This document shows positions 1 to 11,400 of a stretch of 55,663 bases of DNA, piece by piece (within the stretch, counting starts at the first letter, position 1; each line of letters starts with the position of its first letter). Made by a program: the position numbers and the translations under genes. This stretch comes from Tannerellaceae bacterium (GTDB lineage: Bacteria > Bacteroidota > Bacteroidia > Bacteroidales > Tannerellaceae). Under the pieces are notes generated by a model. That model searched no databases and was not told the origin of the DNA. It worked only from the letters and a program-made list of their open reading frames with translations. The stretch lies in contig JAISDJ010000007.1 of the NCBI GenBank assembly GCA_031264865.1, positions 1-55,663 of the forward strand, in the 5' to 3' direction.

Positions 1-101
1 CCTTGCGAAACATCTTTCAGTTGATAAGTCTCGAAAGCTCCTTTTTCTTTCGGGCCTTTCTGACGCCAAACTTTCAGCGTGATATTTATATTTTTATCCA
101 T
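1..101 (-). CDS. frdB: fumarate reductase/succinate dehydrogenase iron-sulfur subunit, N-terminal fragment
   Basis: Partial gene cut by the window edge; too short for the ORF track. The reverse strand reads MDKNINITLKVWRQ and continues open to base 1. This beta-strand start is what the plant-type ferredoxin domain of SdhB/FrdB looks like. It begins 6 bp after the stop of the flavoprotein gene, so it is the third gene of the C-A-B operon. In the family this subunit carries three Fe-S clusters between flavin and quinone; none of the cysteines lie in the visible part. The call rests on the start and on gene order. Confidence 0.85.
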   Translation of the reverse strand, partial: MDKNINITLKVWRQKGPKEKGAFETYQLKDVSQ

Positions 102-107
102 TGTTGT

Positions 108-2048
108 TTAGTTTTTGTAATTTCTTTGTTGACGAACTACGAATTCATAATCAAGCGGTTCTTTATACATAACCGGATCTTTGTCTTCTCCCTGGTATGC
201 CCAGCAAGAAACGTAAGAGAACTGATCATCCCGGCGCAACGCTTCCCCGTCGGGCGTTTGGTACTCTTCGCGGAAATGTCCGCCACAAGATTCGGCGCGG
301 TCGTATGCATCGTGCGCCATCAATTCGCCTATTTCGAGGAAATCGGCCAAACGCAACGCTTTTTCAAGCTCTACATTTAAGTCTTCGGCTTTACCGGGGA
401 TACGTACATTACTCCAGAACTCTTTCTTCAGCTTTTTAAGCATTTCGATCGCTTCTTTCAATCCTTCGGCATTACGAGCCATACCTACGTGATCCCACAT
501 GATATGTCCTAACTCCTTGTGGATACTGTCAACAGAGCGTTTACCCTGGATAGCCATCAAACAATTAACACGTTCTTTGATTTGTTTTTCGGCTTCGTCA
601 AATTCAGGCAGATCCGTACTGAAACGTGGTACCTGTATCTGGTCGGCCAAATAATTCTGAATCGTATAAGGCAATACGAAATAGCCGTCGGCCAGCCCTT
701 GCATCAATGCTGAAGCCCCCAAACGGTTTGCGCCATGATCGGAGAAATTGGCTTCACCAATGGCAAATAAACCAGGAACAGACGTCATCAGTTCATAATC
801 CACCCAAAGTCCACCCATTGAATAGTGGAGAGCGGGATAAATCATCATCGGTGTTTCGTATGGATTATCGTCGACAATCTTTTCATACATTTGGAATAAA
901 TTGCCGTAACGTGCTTCCACCACATTTTTGCCCAAACGATTGATCGCTTCGGCAAAGTCGAGGTACACAGCCTGTCCGGCTCCTACGCCGAAACCGGCGT
1001 CGCAACGTTCTTTTGCAGCACGAGACGCCACATCGCGTGGAACCAAGTTGCCGAATGCCGGATAACGACGTTCCAGATAATAGTCACGATCTTCTTCTTT
1101 AATTTGTGTCGGTTTCAATTTACCTGCACGGATTGCTTCGGCATCTTCTTTTTTCTTCGGAACCCAGATACGGCCATCGTTACGAAGCGATTCCGACATC
1201 AGGGTCAGTTTAGATTGAAATTCGCCATGCACCGGAATACAAGTCGGGTGAATCTGAACCATACAAGGGTTGGCAAAATAAGCGCCATTTTTATAGCATT
1301 GCCAGGCGGCAGACCCATTCGATGCCATCGCATTGGTAGAAAGGAAGAAAGTATTCACATAACCACCTGTGGCAACCACTACGGCATGAGCAGAATAACG
1401 CTCTAGCTTACCAGTCACCAGGTTACGGGCAATAATACCACGGGCGCGTCCGTCTACCTTTACCACATCCACCATCTCATGGCGGGTGTACATTTTCACT
1501 TTATTCAAACCGATCTGGCGACTCAACGCAGAATAAGCACCCAGTAATAATTGTTGGCCGGTTTGTCCGCGGGCATAAAATGTGCGGGATACCTGTGCGC
1601 CACCAAAAGAACGGTTGTCTAGCAAACCTCCATATTCACGAGCAAAAGGAACACCCTGTGCAACACATTGGTCGATAATCGAGTTGGATACTTCAGCCAG
1701 ACGGTAAACGTTTGCTTCACGAGCGCGATAGTCTCCTCCTTTAATGGTATCATAGAACAGACGGTAAACAGAGTCGCCATCATTCTGATAGTTTTTAGCA
1801 GCATTGATACCTCCCTGTGCAGCAATCGAGTGCGCCCTGCGGGGAGAATCCTGTATACAGAAGCTTAATACATTAAATCCCATTTCGGCAAGTGAAGCGG
1901 CGGCAGAAGCACCGGCCAGGCCTGTTCCTACCACAATAATATCCAAACGACGTTTGTTGGCGGGATTCACTAATTTCTGATGTGCTTTATAATTAGTCCA
2001 CTTTTCAGCCAATGGGCCTTGAGGGTTTTTTGAATTTATCTGAGTCAT
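108..2048 (-). CDS. frdA: fumarate reductase/succinate dehydrogenase flavoprotein subunit
   Basis: 646-residue flavoprotein that interconverts fumarate and succinate at the inner face of the cytoplasmic membrane. The FAD-binding fold opens with [12 protein letters not shown] near residues 39-50. The covalent-FAD histidine lies in AHSIAAQGG near residue 73. Downstream are the FAD/substrate segments typical of the family, such as HPTCIP and [10 protein letters not shown]. Length fits the long Bacteroidota and epsilon-proteobacterial form. It sits 34 bp after the cytochrome b gene and 6 bp before frdB, so one mRNA is expected. In Bacteroides this complex works mainly as a fumarate reductase in anaerobic respiration; sequence alone does not give the direction. 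Confidence 0.95.
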   Translation of the reverse strand: MTQINSKNPQGPLAEKWTNYKAHQKLVNPANKRRLDIIVVGTGLAGASAAASLAEMGFNVLSFCIQDSPRRAHSIAAQGGINAAKNYQNDGDSVYRLFYDTIKGGDYRAREANVYRLAEVSNSIIDQCVAQGVPFAREYGGLLDNRSFGGAQVSRTFYARGQTGQQLLLGAYSALSRQIGLNKVKMYTRHEMVDVVKVDGRARGIIARNLVTGKLERYSAHAVVVATGGYVNTFFLSTNAMASNGSAAWQCYKNGAYFANPCMVQIHPTCIPVHGEFQSKLTLMSESLRNDGRIWVPKKKEDAEAIRAGKLKPTQIKEEDRDYYLERRYPAFGNLVPRDVASRAAKERCDAGFGVGAGQAVYLDFAEAINRLGKNVVEARYGNLFQMYEKIVDDNPYETPMMIYPALHYSMGGLWVDYELMTSVPGLFAIGEANFSDHGANRLGASALMQGLADGYFVLPYTIQNYLADQIQVPRFSTDLPEFDEAEKQIKERVNCLMAIQGKRSVDSIHKELGHIMWDHVGMARNAEGLKEAIEMLKKLKKEFWSNVRIPGKAEDLNVELEKALRLADFLEIGELMAHDAYDRAESCGGHFREEYQTPDGEALRRDDQFSYVSCWAYQGEDKDPVMYKEPLDYEFVVRQQRNYKN

Positions 2049-2082
2049 ACTATTTATTTTCTATTGATTACACCTATAATAA

Positions 2083-2775
2083 TTATAATATGCCAAGGCT
2101 CTTCAGGAAAAACACAATGGTTACAAATGCAAATCCCAGGCAAACAACGGTTGCAAAAATATTGGAAATAACCTGCCAGCGTTTCAGCCAGAGGGTATTA
2201 CTCCAACCGATCGTCTGGATAGCGCTCCAGAAACCGTGTGTCAGGTGAAACCATAAAGCTACATACCATACCAGGTAAAGCGCAACAATCAGCGGCTGAC
2301 TGAAATAATACTTGATAAATTCAGCTCCGGCTTGTGTAGAAACGGTTGCTCCACCCAAGGCTACCGTATGATGCCCCATTAATTCGGCAAACATCATCTT
2401 ATACCAGAATTGAGTAAAGTGCAATACGAGGAAGCCGACAACAATCAATCCAAGCACAAACATGTTTTGTGATGACCATTCCACATTTTTCGGACGAACA
2501 TTTACCGCATACTGGTTATTACCACGCGCTTTACGATTCTGCAAAGTCAACAGAATAGAATAAAGAATGTGAATAGCGAATCCCGCCGCCAACACCAGCG
2601 TACCGACCACTGCGTACCAATTGGAGCCTAAGAAAGAACAAATCCAGTTGTATGCCTCTTCCGAGAATACAGCCGCTATGTTCATAGACAAGTGAAACAG
2701 TAGAAACAAAATAAGGAAGACTCCCGATATGCTCATTATCAGTTTCTTCCCAATAGAAGAATTAAGTAACCACAT
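2083..2775 (-). CDS. frdC: fumarate reductase/succinate dehydrogenase cytochrome b subunit
   Basis: 230-residue integral membrane protein with about five hydrophobic segments (near residues 10-35, 50-72, 103-125, 155-178 and 200-225). Histidines placed in the segments (for example LLFHLSMN, GFAIHIL, LHFTQFW, LWFHLTHGFW) are candidate haem b ligands, as in the family's di-haem type. It anchors the flavoprotein/iron-sulfur pair and passes electrons from menaquinol. It is first in the operon, starts at ATG, and has a consensus Bacteroidota promoter 64 bp upstream. Confidence 0.92.
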   Translation of the reverse strand: MWLLNSSIGKKLIMSISGVFLILFLLFHLSMNIAAVFSEEAYNWICSFLGSNWYAVVGTLVLAAGFAIHILYSILLTLQNRKARGNNQYAVNVRPKNVEWSSQNMFVLGLIVVGFLVLHFTQFWYKMMFAELMGHHTVALGGATVSTQAGAEFIKYYFSQPLIVALYLVWYVALWFHLTHGFWSAIQTIGWSNTLWLKRWQVISNIFATVVCLGFAFVTIVFFLKSLGIL

Positions 2776-2838
2776 AAGATAATCAGTTTAAGTTATTTAC
2801 TTATATTTATAAATTTCAGTATCACTTTAACAATTCCA

Positions 2839-2870
2839 CAAAGGTATGTTAATTCATGCTATCAAACAAA
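2839..2870 (-). promoter_or_regulatory. promoter of frdCAB operon
   Basis: On the minus strand the sequence shows TTTG, a 20-nt spacer, then TACCTTTG, matching the Bacteroidota consensus TTTG-N19/20-TAnnTTTG. It points at frdC with a leader of roughly 55 nt. Confidence 0.75.
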
Positions 2871-2962
2871 TAGATTCCGGGTTTATTCAGAGCTATCGCA
2901 TGAAAGTATGAAAAAATACTTCACGAGCACTTACTTTGTACAGCATCTTTTTTGAGAAAGAC

Positions 2963-3023
2963 GCCCACCTTTTTGAAAGAAGGTAGGCATGAAATTTTTA
3001 TCAGGTTGCGCGACGCGGCCTGA
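2963..3023 (+). other. two consecutive stem-loops in intergenic DNA
   Basis: The 338-bp gap between frdC and the next gene holds two hairpins. The first pairs GCCCACCTT with AAGGTAGGC (one mismatch on the plus strand, a G-U pair on the minus). The second pairs TCAGGTTGCG with CGCGGCCTGA around a CGA loop and is fully paired in plus-strand RNA if two G-U pairs are allowed. No clear U-run follows. They could be part of a structured RNA or a remnant repeat; I see no gene here. Confidence 0.4.
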
Positions 3024-3088
3024 CAAGGAAATCACTTATCTAAACGACATTGTTTTTAAAATACGAACCAAGGTATCAATAAAATCAC

Positions 3089-3096
3089 TATATTTG
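3089..3096 (+). promoter_or_regulatory. -7 box upstream of the fimbrillin-like lipoprotein
   Basis: TATATTTG matches TAnnTTTG 18 bp before the ATG of the next gene. No good -33 TTG is found at the right distance, so this is a half-supported promoter. Confidence 0.5.
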
Positions 3097-3113
3097 CATA
3101 TAGCCTGAGCAAA

Positions 3114-3875
3114 ATGAAAAAGATAGAACAATTAATCGTCATTGTTATTTTTTTTGTTATACTAATTACTTCCTGTGGGAAGGACAGTCCGTTGGAATCC
3201 GGTGATCTTGCCGAAGCCAATTTTTTATTATCCATCGAACTTCCCAAGACAAGGACAGGTATTCCTGTTTCCGATATTGAACAAGATAAAGTCATCATCT
3301 ATTACGGGGATATCCACCAAACGAGTTTCCAGCAAGGCAGTATAGTAGGCGATTCCCTTATTTTTAATTATCCTATACTCCTTAAAGTGGGCAACCCCGG
3401 CAGATTACGCGCAACCTATGTTCATGAAAGTTATCCAACGGTTATTCCCGGCGCGGAAACACTTTCCGACAGTTTGTTTGTAGACAGTGAAGATCCCTCC
3501 ACTATACAGATATCATACAGTGAAGATGAATATACGATTACGCTCAACTTCAAACATTGCCATGCATTAGCTGATTTCATCCTGCCGGAAGGCGAAACGA
3601 AAGAAGTAACATCTTTAATAGATAAGATTTTCGTGCTGGTATGTGAAAATAACGGTACAGAGAAAATGTATGTAGAAACAAGCTCCAAAGTAATCGTTCC
3701 GGCAGGCTGCTTACTAAAATATGTTACCCTATTCTTAACCGACGGGAAAGAATTTCAAATAAAAAACGACACGCCTATCCTATTCGAACGCAATAGGCGT
3801 TATTCCATTCGGTTGTCGCCGGATTTAAAAAGAATGACTATCGAACCGGAAGAAGGAAGCGAGAATTGGGAGTAG
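3114..3875 (+). CDS. fimbrillin-like (Mfa/FimB-type) lipoprotein, hypothetical
   Basis: 253-residue exported lipoprotein: a hydrophobic stretch ends in a lipobox, ILITSCGKDS, near residue 20. The rest is beta-rich and low in cysteine. The layout resembles Bacteroidales fimbrillin-family proteins: a mid-protein FKHCHALADFIL segment and a C-terminal RRYSIRLSPDLKRMTIEPE stretch before a terminal tryptophan. This is a pattern resemblance, not a proven match. The gene is a single unit; its stop lies 3 bp from the stop of the convergent regulator gene. Function is unknown; a surface or pilus-associated role is inferred. Confidence 0.6.
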   Translation: MKKIEQLIVIVIFFVILITSCGKDSPLESGDLAEANFLLSIELPKTRTGIPVSDIEQDKVIIYYGDIHQTSFQQGSIVGDSLIFNYPILLKVGNPGRLRATYVHESYPTVIPGAETLSDSLFVDSEDPSTIQISYSEDEYTITLNFKHCHALADFILPEGETKEVTSLIDKIFVLVCENNGTEKMYVETSSKVIVPAGCLLKYVTLFLTDGKEFQIKNDTPILFERNRRYSIRLSPDLKRMTIEPEEGSENWE

Positions 3876-3878
3876 AGG

Positions 3879-4856
3879 TCACATATTTTCGATATGATCC
3901 ATATTCTCAATCGTCTTTATTTGCTTTTTCATAAAAATAGCCGTATACTCGTAGTTTGATTTAGAGATTAATATAGAAAACTTTTTTAAAGAATCCAACC
4001 ATACTTTATATTCTAGTATCTTCCCAAGGTCATATTCAATAATCGGGCATATTTGATTATACCAGTTAATTACCATCTTTGTTTCTTTATGTTCTATATA
4101 GAGTATACTTGAATCGATATTGACTGTTGAAACGAATATATTAACCAAAGAGTTATATTCATTCCGGCCTGTTTTTAAAATAGACTCAAAATTTCGCATC
4201 ATATCCAGCAGTTCGTCTTTCAGCAACATCAATTCGTCTTTGGTAATCAACTCTCTCTTATAAAAATACTGGATATCTCTGACCGTATTCGATAATGCAT
4301 TAGGACACATGATGAGACTACTTTCATTATTCAAATACATAACTTGACTTAGTTTTTTTCGCAATTCTGTTAATTCAGCCGGTACCTTCAGCTCGGAAAA
4401 AGAGAAAAGTATAGACAAATCATCAATCTGATAAATCCATCGATAATAGTAGTACTTAAACAGATTTTCATATTTCGGAATTAAGAAAATATAGACCTTA
4501 TTAAAAGAGGAAATTGATTTAAACAAATTTATATCATCAATGAAACTATTTTTTAAGTTATAAAAAGACAGTAGCTTATTTATAAGGAGATCATTGGGCG
4601 AAAACTTTTCAAATTCTCCCATTATTTTAGCTTCTTTATTATCTTCATCTTTAACAATTACGTCTAAAGAAAAATTTAACCTTTTAGATAATTTTACTAA
4701 TTCCTCAAAAGTAAAAGGTATTTTCCCATTAACTCTTCTGTATATCGAGTCTTTCCCAAGATCAAGGATATCCATTATGTATTCTACAGGATTCTGATAA
4801 TCAGGAATATTTTTAATAATTGTATCTACTATTATGTTATTCAAATGCCTATCCAT
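3879..4856 (-). CDS. HTH-like regulatory protein, Bacteroidota-specific type
   Basis: 325 residues, AT-rich, no signal peptide. The first 70 residues look like a helix-turn-helix of XRE type: DSIYRRVNGKIPFTFEELVKLSKRLNFSLDVIV resembles the recognition helix and the following helix. The remaining 250 residues are helical and I do not recognise them. It is transcribed away from the giant surface-protein gene at 5421 and the two share a 564-bp control region, so local regulation of that gene is a fair inference. A palindrome (CAAATGA-N4-TCATTTG) lies 36 bp before its start and could be an autoregulatory site. Confidence 0.6.
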   Translation of the reverse strand: MDRHLNNIIVDTIIKNIPDYQNPVEYIMDILDLGKDSIYRRVNGKIPFTFEELVKLSKRLNFSLDVIVKDEDNKEAKIMGEFEKFSPNDLLINKLLSFYNLKNSFIDDINLFKSISSFNKVYIFLIPKYENLFKYYYYRWIYQIDDLSILFSFSELKVPAELTELRKKLSQVMYLNNESSLIMCPNALSNTVRDIQYFYKRELITKDELMLLKDELLDMMRNFESILKTGRNEYNSLVNIFVSTVNIDSSILYIEHKETKMVINWYNQICPIIEYDLGKILEYKVWLDSLKKFSILISKSNYEYTAIFMKKQIKTIENMDHIENM

Positions 4857-5420
4857 CTTAACTGTTGGAATTATATTTATACTATGAAAAACAAATGATT
4901 TATCATTTGAGTGTTAGAGTTTATTATATTTGTAAGTAGAAAATTATCTTGAATAAATCTACACAAAGATACATTTGAAAAATATTCATTTTTCATTTTA
5001 TATTTATTATTTAAGAGATTTCTATAATCAATTATTCGCTCTTTTTGCATTTAAGTAGATAGGTAAATCTATTTTGTCTTTTTTAGAAACAAACGAACGC
5101 TATTTTTCATTTATATTAAAATAGAATGCATAAAAACAGTCTGTTTTATCGTTTACCGCATACATGCTATACATATCATTAGTTTATACTGTAAATAAAC
5201 AGCTAATATGTATAATATCAAAATCATAATTCTCATTAATTACCACACAAATATTATTTCATTTATTTTTCTTTGTCATAAAATTTCGTCTCACAAATTG
5301 TATGGTTTTTTTAAACGAATAAAAAAGATAAGATATATGTCTGTAAAAAGAATTCTTACCCAAAGAGATAATTTTCACCTTTACATCTATTACATTTAAT
5401 TAGAAATTAATTCACTAAAG
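4857..5420. promoter_or_regulatory. 564-bp AT-rich divergent control region
   Basis: No credible gene; the 63-residue ORF at 5208-5399 is low-complexity AT-rich sequence. Minus-strand -7 box TATCTTTG at 4964-4971 could serve the regulator gene, and plus-strand TATATTTG lies at 4925-4932. Three short inverted repeats are visible: CAAATGA-N4-TCATTTG (4892-4909), TAGAT-N6-ATCTA (5056-5071) and the perfect AAAACAG-T-CTGTTTT (5133-5147). No consensus promoter is found close to the giant gene; TAATTTTC at about 5370 is a 7/8 match. The leader is therefore long or the promoter needs an activator. Confidence 0.45.
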
Positions 5421-8400
5421 ATGAAGAAAACAATATACATTAAAATAATACTTTTATTTGTTTCTCTTACACTTGGAATTACAGAGGTAAAGGCGCAAAT
5501 GAATATTTATGTATCTCATACTGCCTCCGCAACAGGTGGAGGTTCTGGTTCGAAGACTTCTCCGTATAATATAAGCGAATTATTTGACAATGTGATTAAG
5601 ACTAAGCTGAAGTTTGCGACCGATACGGTTAATATCTTTTTTGAAAAAGGAGGTACGTATTACACAGGTTCTTTTGCATCTCGCGGCTATAACGGATTTA
5701 ATGCAGATGCCTGGAATGGTAAAACCGTCATATTGGATGCTTTTGGGAATGGTTCTCCCGTTATATTCGATGGTAACAACCAAAACGTATTCGCTGATAT
5801 AGATCGCGGACGTTCAGCAAACGACCAGTTTACATTAAACGTTACAAACATAATCTTCCAAAATTTTGAAGGAAATAATGGCTATCCTTTTATATTTGTC
5901 AATTACTGGAATACATTAAATATGGACAATGTAACTATACAGAACTGTAATAATATCCAGGGATATTTATTTCATATAAATTGTAATTCGGCGCAATTTA
6001 CCCTTTCCAATAGTAGTATTATTAATAATAACAGAGGTGATAATCACTTGATTTATCTTCAGAATGCTAAGGTTGCATATATCTACAATAACACCTTTTC
6101 TTATAACACTACAACCGCTCATGGTATAAATATAGCAACAGATGATGTTAATTTCTTTAATAATACCATCTACAATTCGGGAACGTTGCGTATCAACAAC
6201 AGCTCAACTAAAAAAAGAATTATCAACAATTTAGTTGTAGGGACATCAACTATTTCTTTAGAAGGAATGAGCCTCGGACATCGCGCCGGATTAAAGAATA
6301 ATGTTTCGGGAACAGAATACTGGCAGGCAGGTAATACATTAACATTCTCCTTTACCAATACTCAGTTTGAACAATATATTGATACGCTACTGACAAATAA
6401 TAACAAACCGGGCGGTCGGTTCCATAAACTAAAAAACACATCCGACCCCAATCATTTGTTTTTGGGGAAAGGAGTTTCCGTTCCCGATTTACAAAAGGAT
6501 GTTACGATCTATTTGGATAAAGATCAATCCGGCAATAAACGTTCGGATCATTTCCCAATATCTTTAGGCGCTATTGATTATTGGAATTGTATATTATCCC
6601 AGTCTTCTATTATAACGATCTTGTTTAACTCAGACGAAGGAAGCAAACTTCCTTTGCCAAAAGAAATTGATTTAAATGAATTTGTTTTAGAAACACCCCC
6701 AGGAGTTGATCACAGTCAATTAAATTTTGAATTGGTAAACAAATCCATGAAATATGGAACGCTATCCAACCTGACACCTGATAAAAAAACAACTTTTACC
6801 CCGGCTACTCCGGGAGGTAAACCAGTAGGCATTAATATAACGGATTCATTCTCTTATAAGGTTAGTCAGATGATAAACGGTGTTTTGTACGAAAAAACAG
6901 CCTTTGTTAAAGTGATTATTGTAGACATGAACGAACCGGTCGGTTATATAGATCCGGCCAACTATCCGAGTACCTGTTTTGATTTCATGGGTAAGATTAC
7001 ATTTTCCGGGGATCATCGATTTATGACGGACAAAGGCCATTATTTAGTTGGATATGCTATCCCGCTTGTGGCGGATTTGAATAAAGACGGCTATCCGGAA
7101 ATTATAGCTTTTGGTAAAAGAGGCACTGGTTCCAGCAGTCATTATGACTCTGTCCACATTTTTAATGGACAAACGGGGAAGCATATTTGTGGTTTACAAA
7201 TAGCTTCGAGTGAATTTTCACACGACGGCTGGCATCCTTCTCCTTCGCCGGCTGTCCTTGTAGATGCAAACAGAGACGGGATTGTTGAGCTTATCATGGC
7301 ATTTCCTCAGGGTGGAGGAGGAGATTCAGGATATGCAGGAAAAGTTGTTTCTTTTAATCTCCGCCCAAAAGACTCTACTTATGTGTTGGAACATAATAGA
7401 ACGTTTCCTGTCAGTTATGGAGATGGCATAACATCCAAAGCTTCACTTCCCACACCACAAGTATGTGATTTAGACGGAGACGGCACGCCTGAATTGCTTG
7501 TCTACAATAAAGTATATGACGCCGTAAGTGGAGAATTATTATTTACCATCGACCAAAACTATATGGGGCGCAACCCGATGGCCAGATACGATAATGACAG
7601 ATTTCAGGTGTTTCCCTATATTTATGATTTAGATGGAGACGGCATTTATGATATCGCCGCTGGCGGGAAAATGTATAAAGTCACCAAACCGGGTGGCGTT
7701 TGGAATATACAAGAAATAGTATTGAACAGTAGCGATGATCCGGGCGATGGTTTTACCGGAGTTGCAGATATTGATGGCGACGGTTTACCGGATATTGTTA
7801 CTGTTCGTGCGGTTACAAGGGATAATAACGGAAGTATTTTAGTTACGGTATGGAATCCCGGATTCTCCTCCAATGGCAAAGCGAATCCTCGTGTCATGGC
7901 TAAAAAAACGGTTAAATTCATAGACAGAGGCGGATACGGTAGTAATTCGTATGTATATATAGGAGACATTAACGGCGTTGAATATGGAGGGAAACGCCTG
8001 CCTGAAATTGCTGTCTTGTCAGGAAGTGTAGAATTTACTAATGAAGAAGTACATCCCAGCGTATCAGGCTTAACAGGAAGAAAGACCAATGGAGAAGGCG
8101 TTATTTTCGCACTCACTTTTGATGAAAAAGAAAAGGATATCACCCAAAAACTCAAATTCTCATTCTTTTTAGAACATAATGATGACTCAGTGGATACAGG
8201 GTTTACCATGTTTGATTTCGACAATGACGGAATTATGGAAATCTGTTACCGCGATAGAAGGACTTTACGAATTATAAAACCGACAAAATCATATGTCTCA
8301 TTAAATGAAAAAAGTGAAGACGTTATCTTATTTAATAAGACTGTCTATTCCGGAACAGGTTTTGAATATCCGGTTATTGCTGATATTGACAATGATGCGT

Positions 8401-11400
8401 CAGCCGAAATGATCGTAATGGGCTATCCAAATGATGGAGGATTCCATGGATTTATTTATGCGCTAGGAAGCAAGGGCGACAAATTCGCTCCGGCACGTCC
8501 TGTGTGGAATCAATTTATTTACGATCCGTTCAAAATTAATGACGACTTAACAACGCCTATTGGCCCAGCCAAAAACCGTTTGGCGTACAAATACAAACAT
8601 GAAGTAAGAAATGATGAAGGCGTTATAGAAAAAACAATAAATGATTATCAACCCTATAATGCCACGATCAATCAAACGCCTTATTTTACAACCTTATCGA
8701 ATGGCTCCGGGCAATTAAGCAGTTTTGAACCGATTATCTTCTTAACGGAATCTTATCTCGTGGCAGAAAATGCCGGAGAAGAGGCAAAACGCCCTAAGAT
8801 TATTATGGAGAAAGGCAAGTCCTTTATTGAAGTAACGATAGGCAATAAGGCTACGGCTAAAACGGATATTTCAATCAATACGCCCATTGCAATCTATGAA
8901 AGCCAGGTGAGTCCCTCTACTTTAGTGGGAAAAGTGAGTTTAAGTAATCTGGGGGTAACGTCGGCCATTAAAGCAGGTCGGGAAATGCGGATAAAAATAG
9001 CTGTTTCCAACGCCTATTCGACGTATCATGTCCGGTTGGGCGACGACAGTGGATACGACGACCAGGGAAATACGAATTGGAAATGGCGTTTCGGAACAAA
9101 TAATGAAGGACAAGGAGCCGGCACAAATGTTTCGAATCCTCCGGCTAATCCCGGCAGAGGGATCGGCAAAGCGCGCCGCGCCTATCGTGATTGTGACTGG
9201 ACAGACCAATCCGTAAAAGTATCATTTATCAATCTTAATCATGATGCCGCTACCGTACAGGAGTTCAAATCTGTTATGATTGATGTCCTTCATAACGATG
9301 AGATTAATATATCCGATTTATCGAATCCGTTTCCTACTCAGAAATCGGGTTTCAAAATGAGTAGTCAATATATCAGAGGTAAAGGCCCGGTAGCAGGTAT
9401 GCTTACTTTCTCCAACAACAATATTATTTATACGCATAACGGAACTATTCCACCTAATAATATCGATACATTTTCGTATGCATTCAAATATGCACCTACG
9501 GGCAGTGGGGTAGAAAAAGAATTTTTCGCCAATGTTTACATCTATATTATGCAGCCTGTATCAGGAAGTTTTGGCGTTTGTTATGGCGACAACCTCTCTG
9601 CTAAACTAAATGAGTCTCCTACAGGTATTCGTTTTATCTGGTGGAATGAGCAAAATCAATTACAATCGTCTTCCGATAGTTTAACGATTCATTTCGGCGC
9701 CATTACAACTTTTAATACATATACGGTCAAGCCGTTGTTAACCACATGGAATAATGACAGGATCGAATTTATTCCCGGACAACTGACGGTGAATCCATTG
9801 GGAGCCTTCGGTTCTAACGCCATTATGAAATGGACGGGAGGAATAGATACTAACTGGAATGACCCGCGCAACTGGATAGAAATAATAAACGGAGTGGAAG
9901 CTTCTGCCTCATCTGCACCTGCAAGATGCGTAGATGTTATCATTCCTTCCGATTTGGCAAACTATCCGATAATAACAAGCGCTGTCGCATGCTCGAAAAT
10001 TACAATGAAAAACCGCGCTATGATAGCCGGTATTCATTGGCTTACATATAATAATGCGCAGGTGGAACTAATGCTGAAACCGACAGAAAGGAACCGATTC
10101 ATCATGTGGTCGGCCCCTTTGATGAATATGTATTCGGGCGATTATCATTTCAAAAAAGGAAACGACCCTTATTGGGGAGATGTTTTCATGAATTTCTTCC
10201 AGGCTAAAAATCCGGATAATTTATCCAGCGTTGCTAAGGATAATCATTTTACGCCCACATTCAAAAACGCAGGATTCGAATTAAGCCAGGGACAAGCGTT
10301 TAATCTGAAACTGATTGCGACTTCTTTGAACAAAGATAGCATGTTTGTATTTCCCAAAACAGATAAAAGCTATACGGCAATGGATGGTACACAGTATAAT
10401 ACGCCTCGTAACGGCAATGCCGGTAAATTTATATCGGATGCTGTTATTGCAGCCGGGAATCGGGTGAATGTGCCAAGCGGCGCTATGTCCAGTTCAAACT
10501 ACATACAGGTAGTTAATCCTTTCATGGCTTATCTGGATATCAAGAGCTTTCTTACAAATAATACGAATCTTGAAAATGCAGTCAAGATTTGGAATGGCGG
10601 AATAAGCGCCCAACCTAACGCCACACCGGGAGATTTCATAACGATCTTACCGGATAAGACAAGCGACAATCGTTACATCATTGACAATGCAGATGATTGG
10701 TTTAATGACGGAACAAGCAATACGGGATATATCGCTCCATTACAATCGTTCTTTGTAAAGAAAGCATATTCCGGAGAAACAATCAGCACATTAAATATGA
10801 ATCCTGCCTGGACTACAACTATCAACTCTTCGCATTCAGGAGATTATACCTTACGAGCTGATGCAAAAGAAATAAATACGCTTCGTATCAAGGCTACTCA
10901 AAACAAAGAATCGAGCACAACTGTATTATTCTCCTATCCGGAAGCAACACCGAATTACAATAAAAACGAAGACTCCTACAAATTGTTTTCTTCAGAAATA
11001 ACGGTCTCGGTATACAGTCTCTCTCCTACCGGTGATCCGCTGGCAATCAATACAAGCAATAATTTCCAGAACACAGCTATTCGTTTGGGTATCCGTTTGA
11101 AAGAAGCTGGTACGATAACTTTTCACTTTTCCGGCATGGAAACATTTGGATATAAGACATATCTGATTGATCATTCACAGAATAACAAAAAAATAGATAT
11201 ACAGCAGAATCCAACCTATTCTTTCACTGTCGTTAAACAATCGGTCAATGATAAGGTAATAGAACTCAATAATCGTTTTACACTGGAAATGCAATATACA
11301 GGAAATATTCAGGTCGATAATGAAAATATTCAGGCAAAAAATTTAACTATAACATCAAAAAATGGATATATTCATATACAAACGCCGTCTGTTGCCAGTA

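Noticed and set aside
3-439. Plus-strand ORFs at the window start
   Set aside because: Antisense to frdA/frdB, which are certain; no independent support.
5208-5399. 63-residue ORF in the divergent control region
   Set aside because: Low-complexity Ile/Lys/Asn-rich sequence from AT-rich DNA, no promoter or domain.
7646-8224. 192-residue ORF antisense to the giant surface-protein gene
   Set aside because: Lies wholly inside the FG-GAP coding region; composition reflects the reverse of Asp/Gly repeats, with no start signals or domain.
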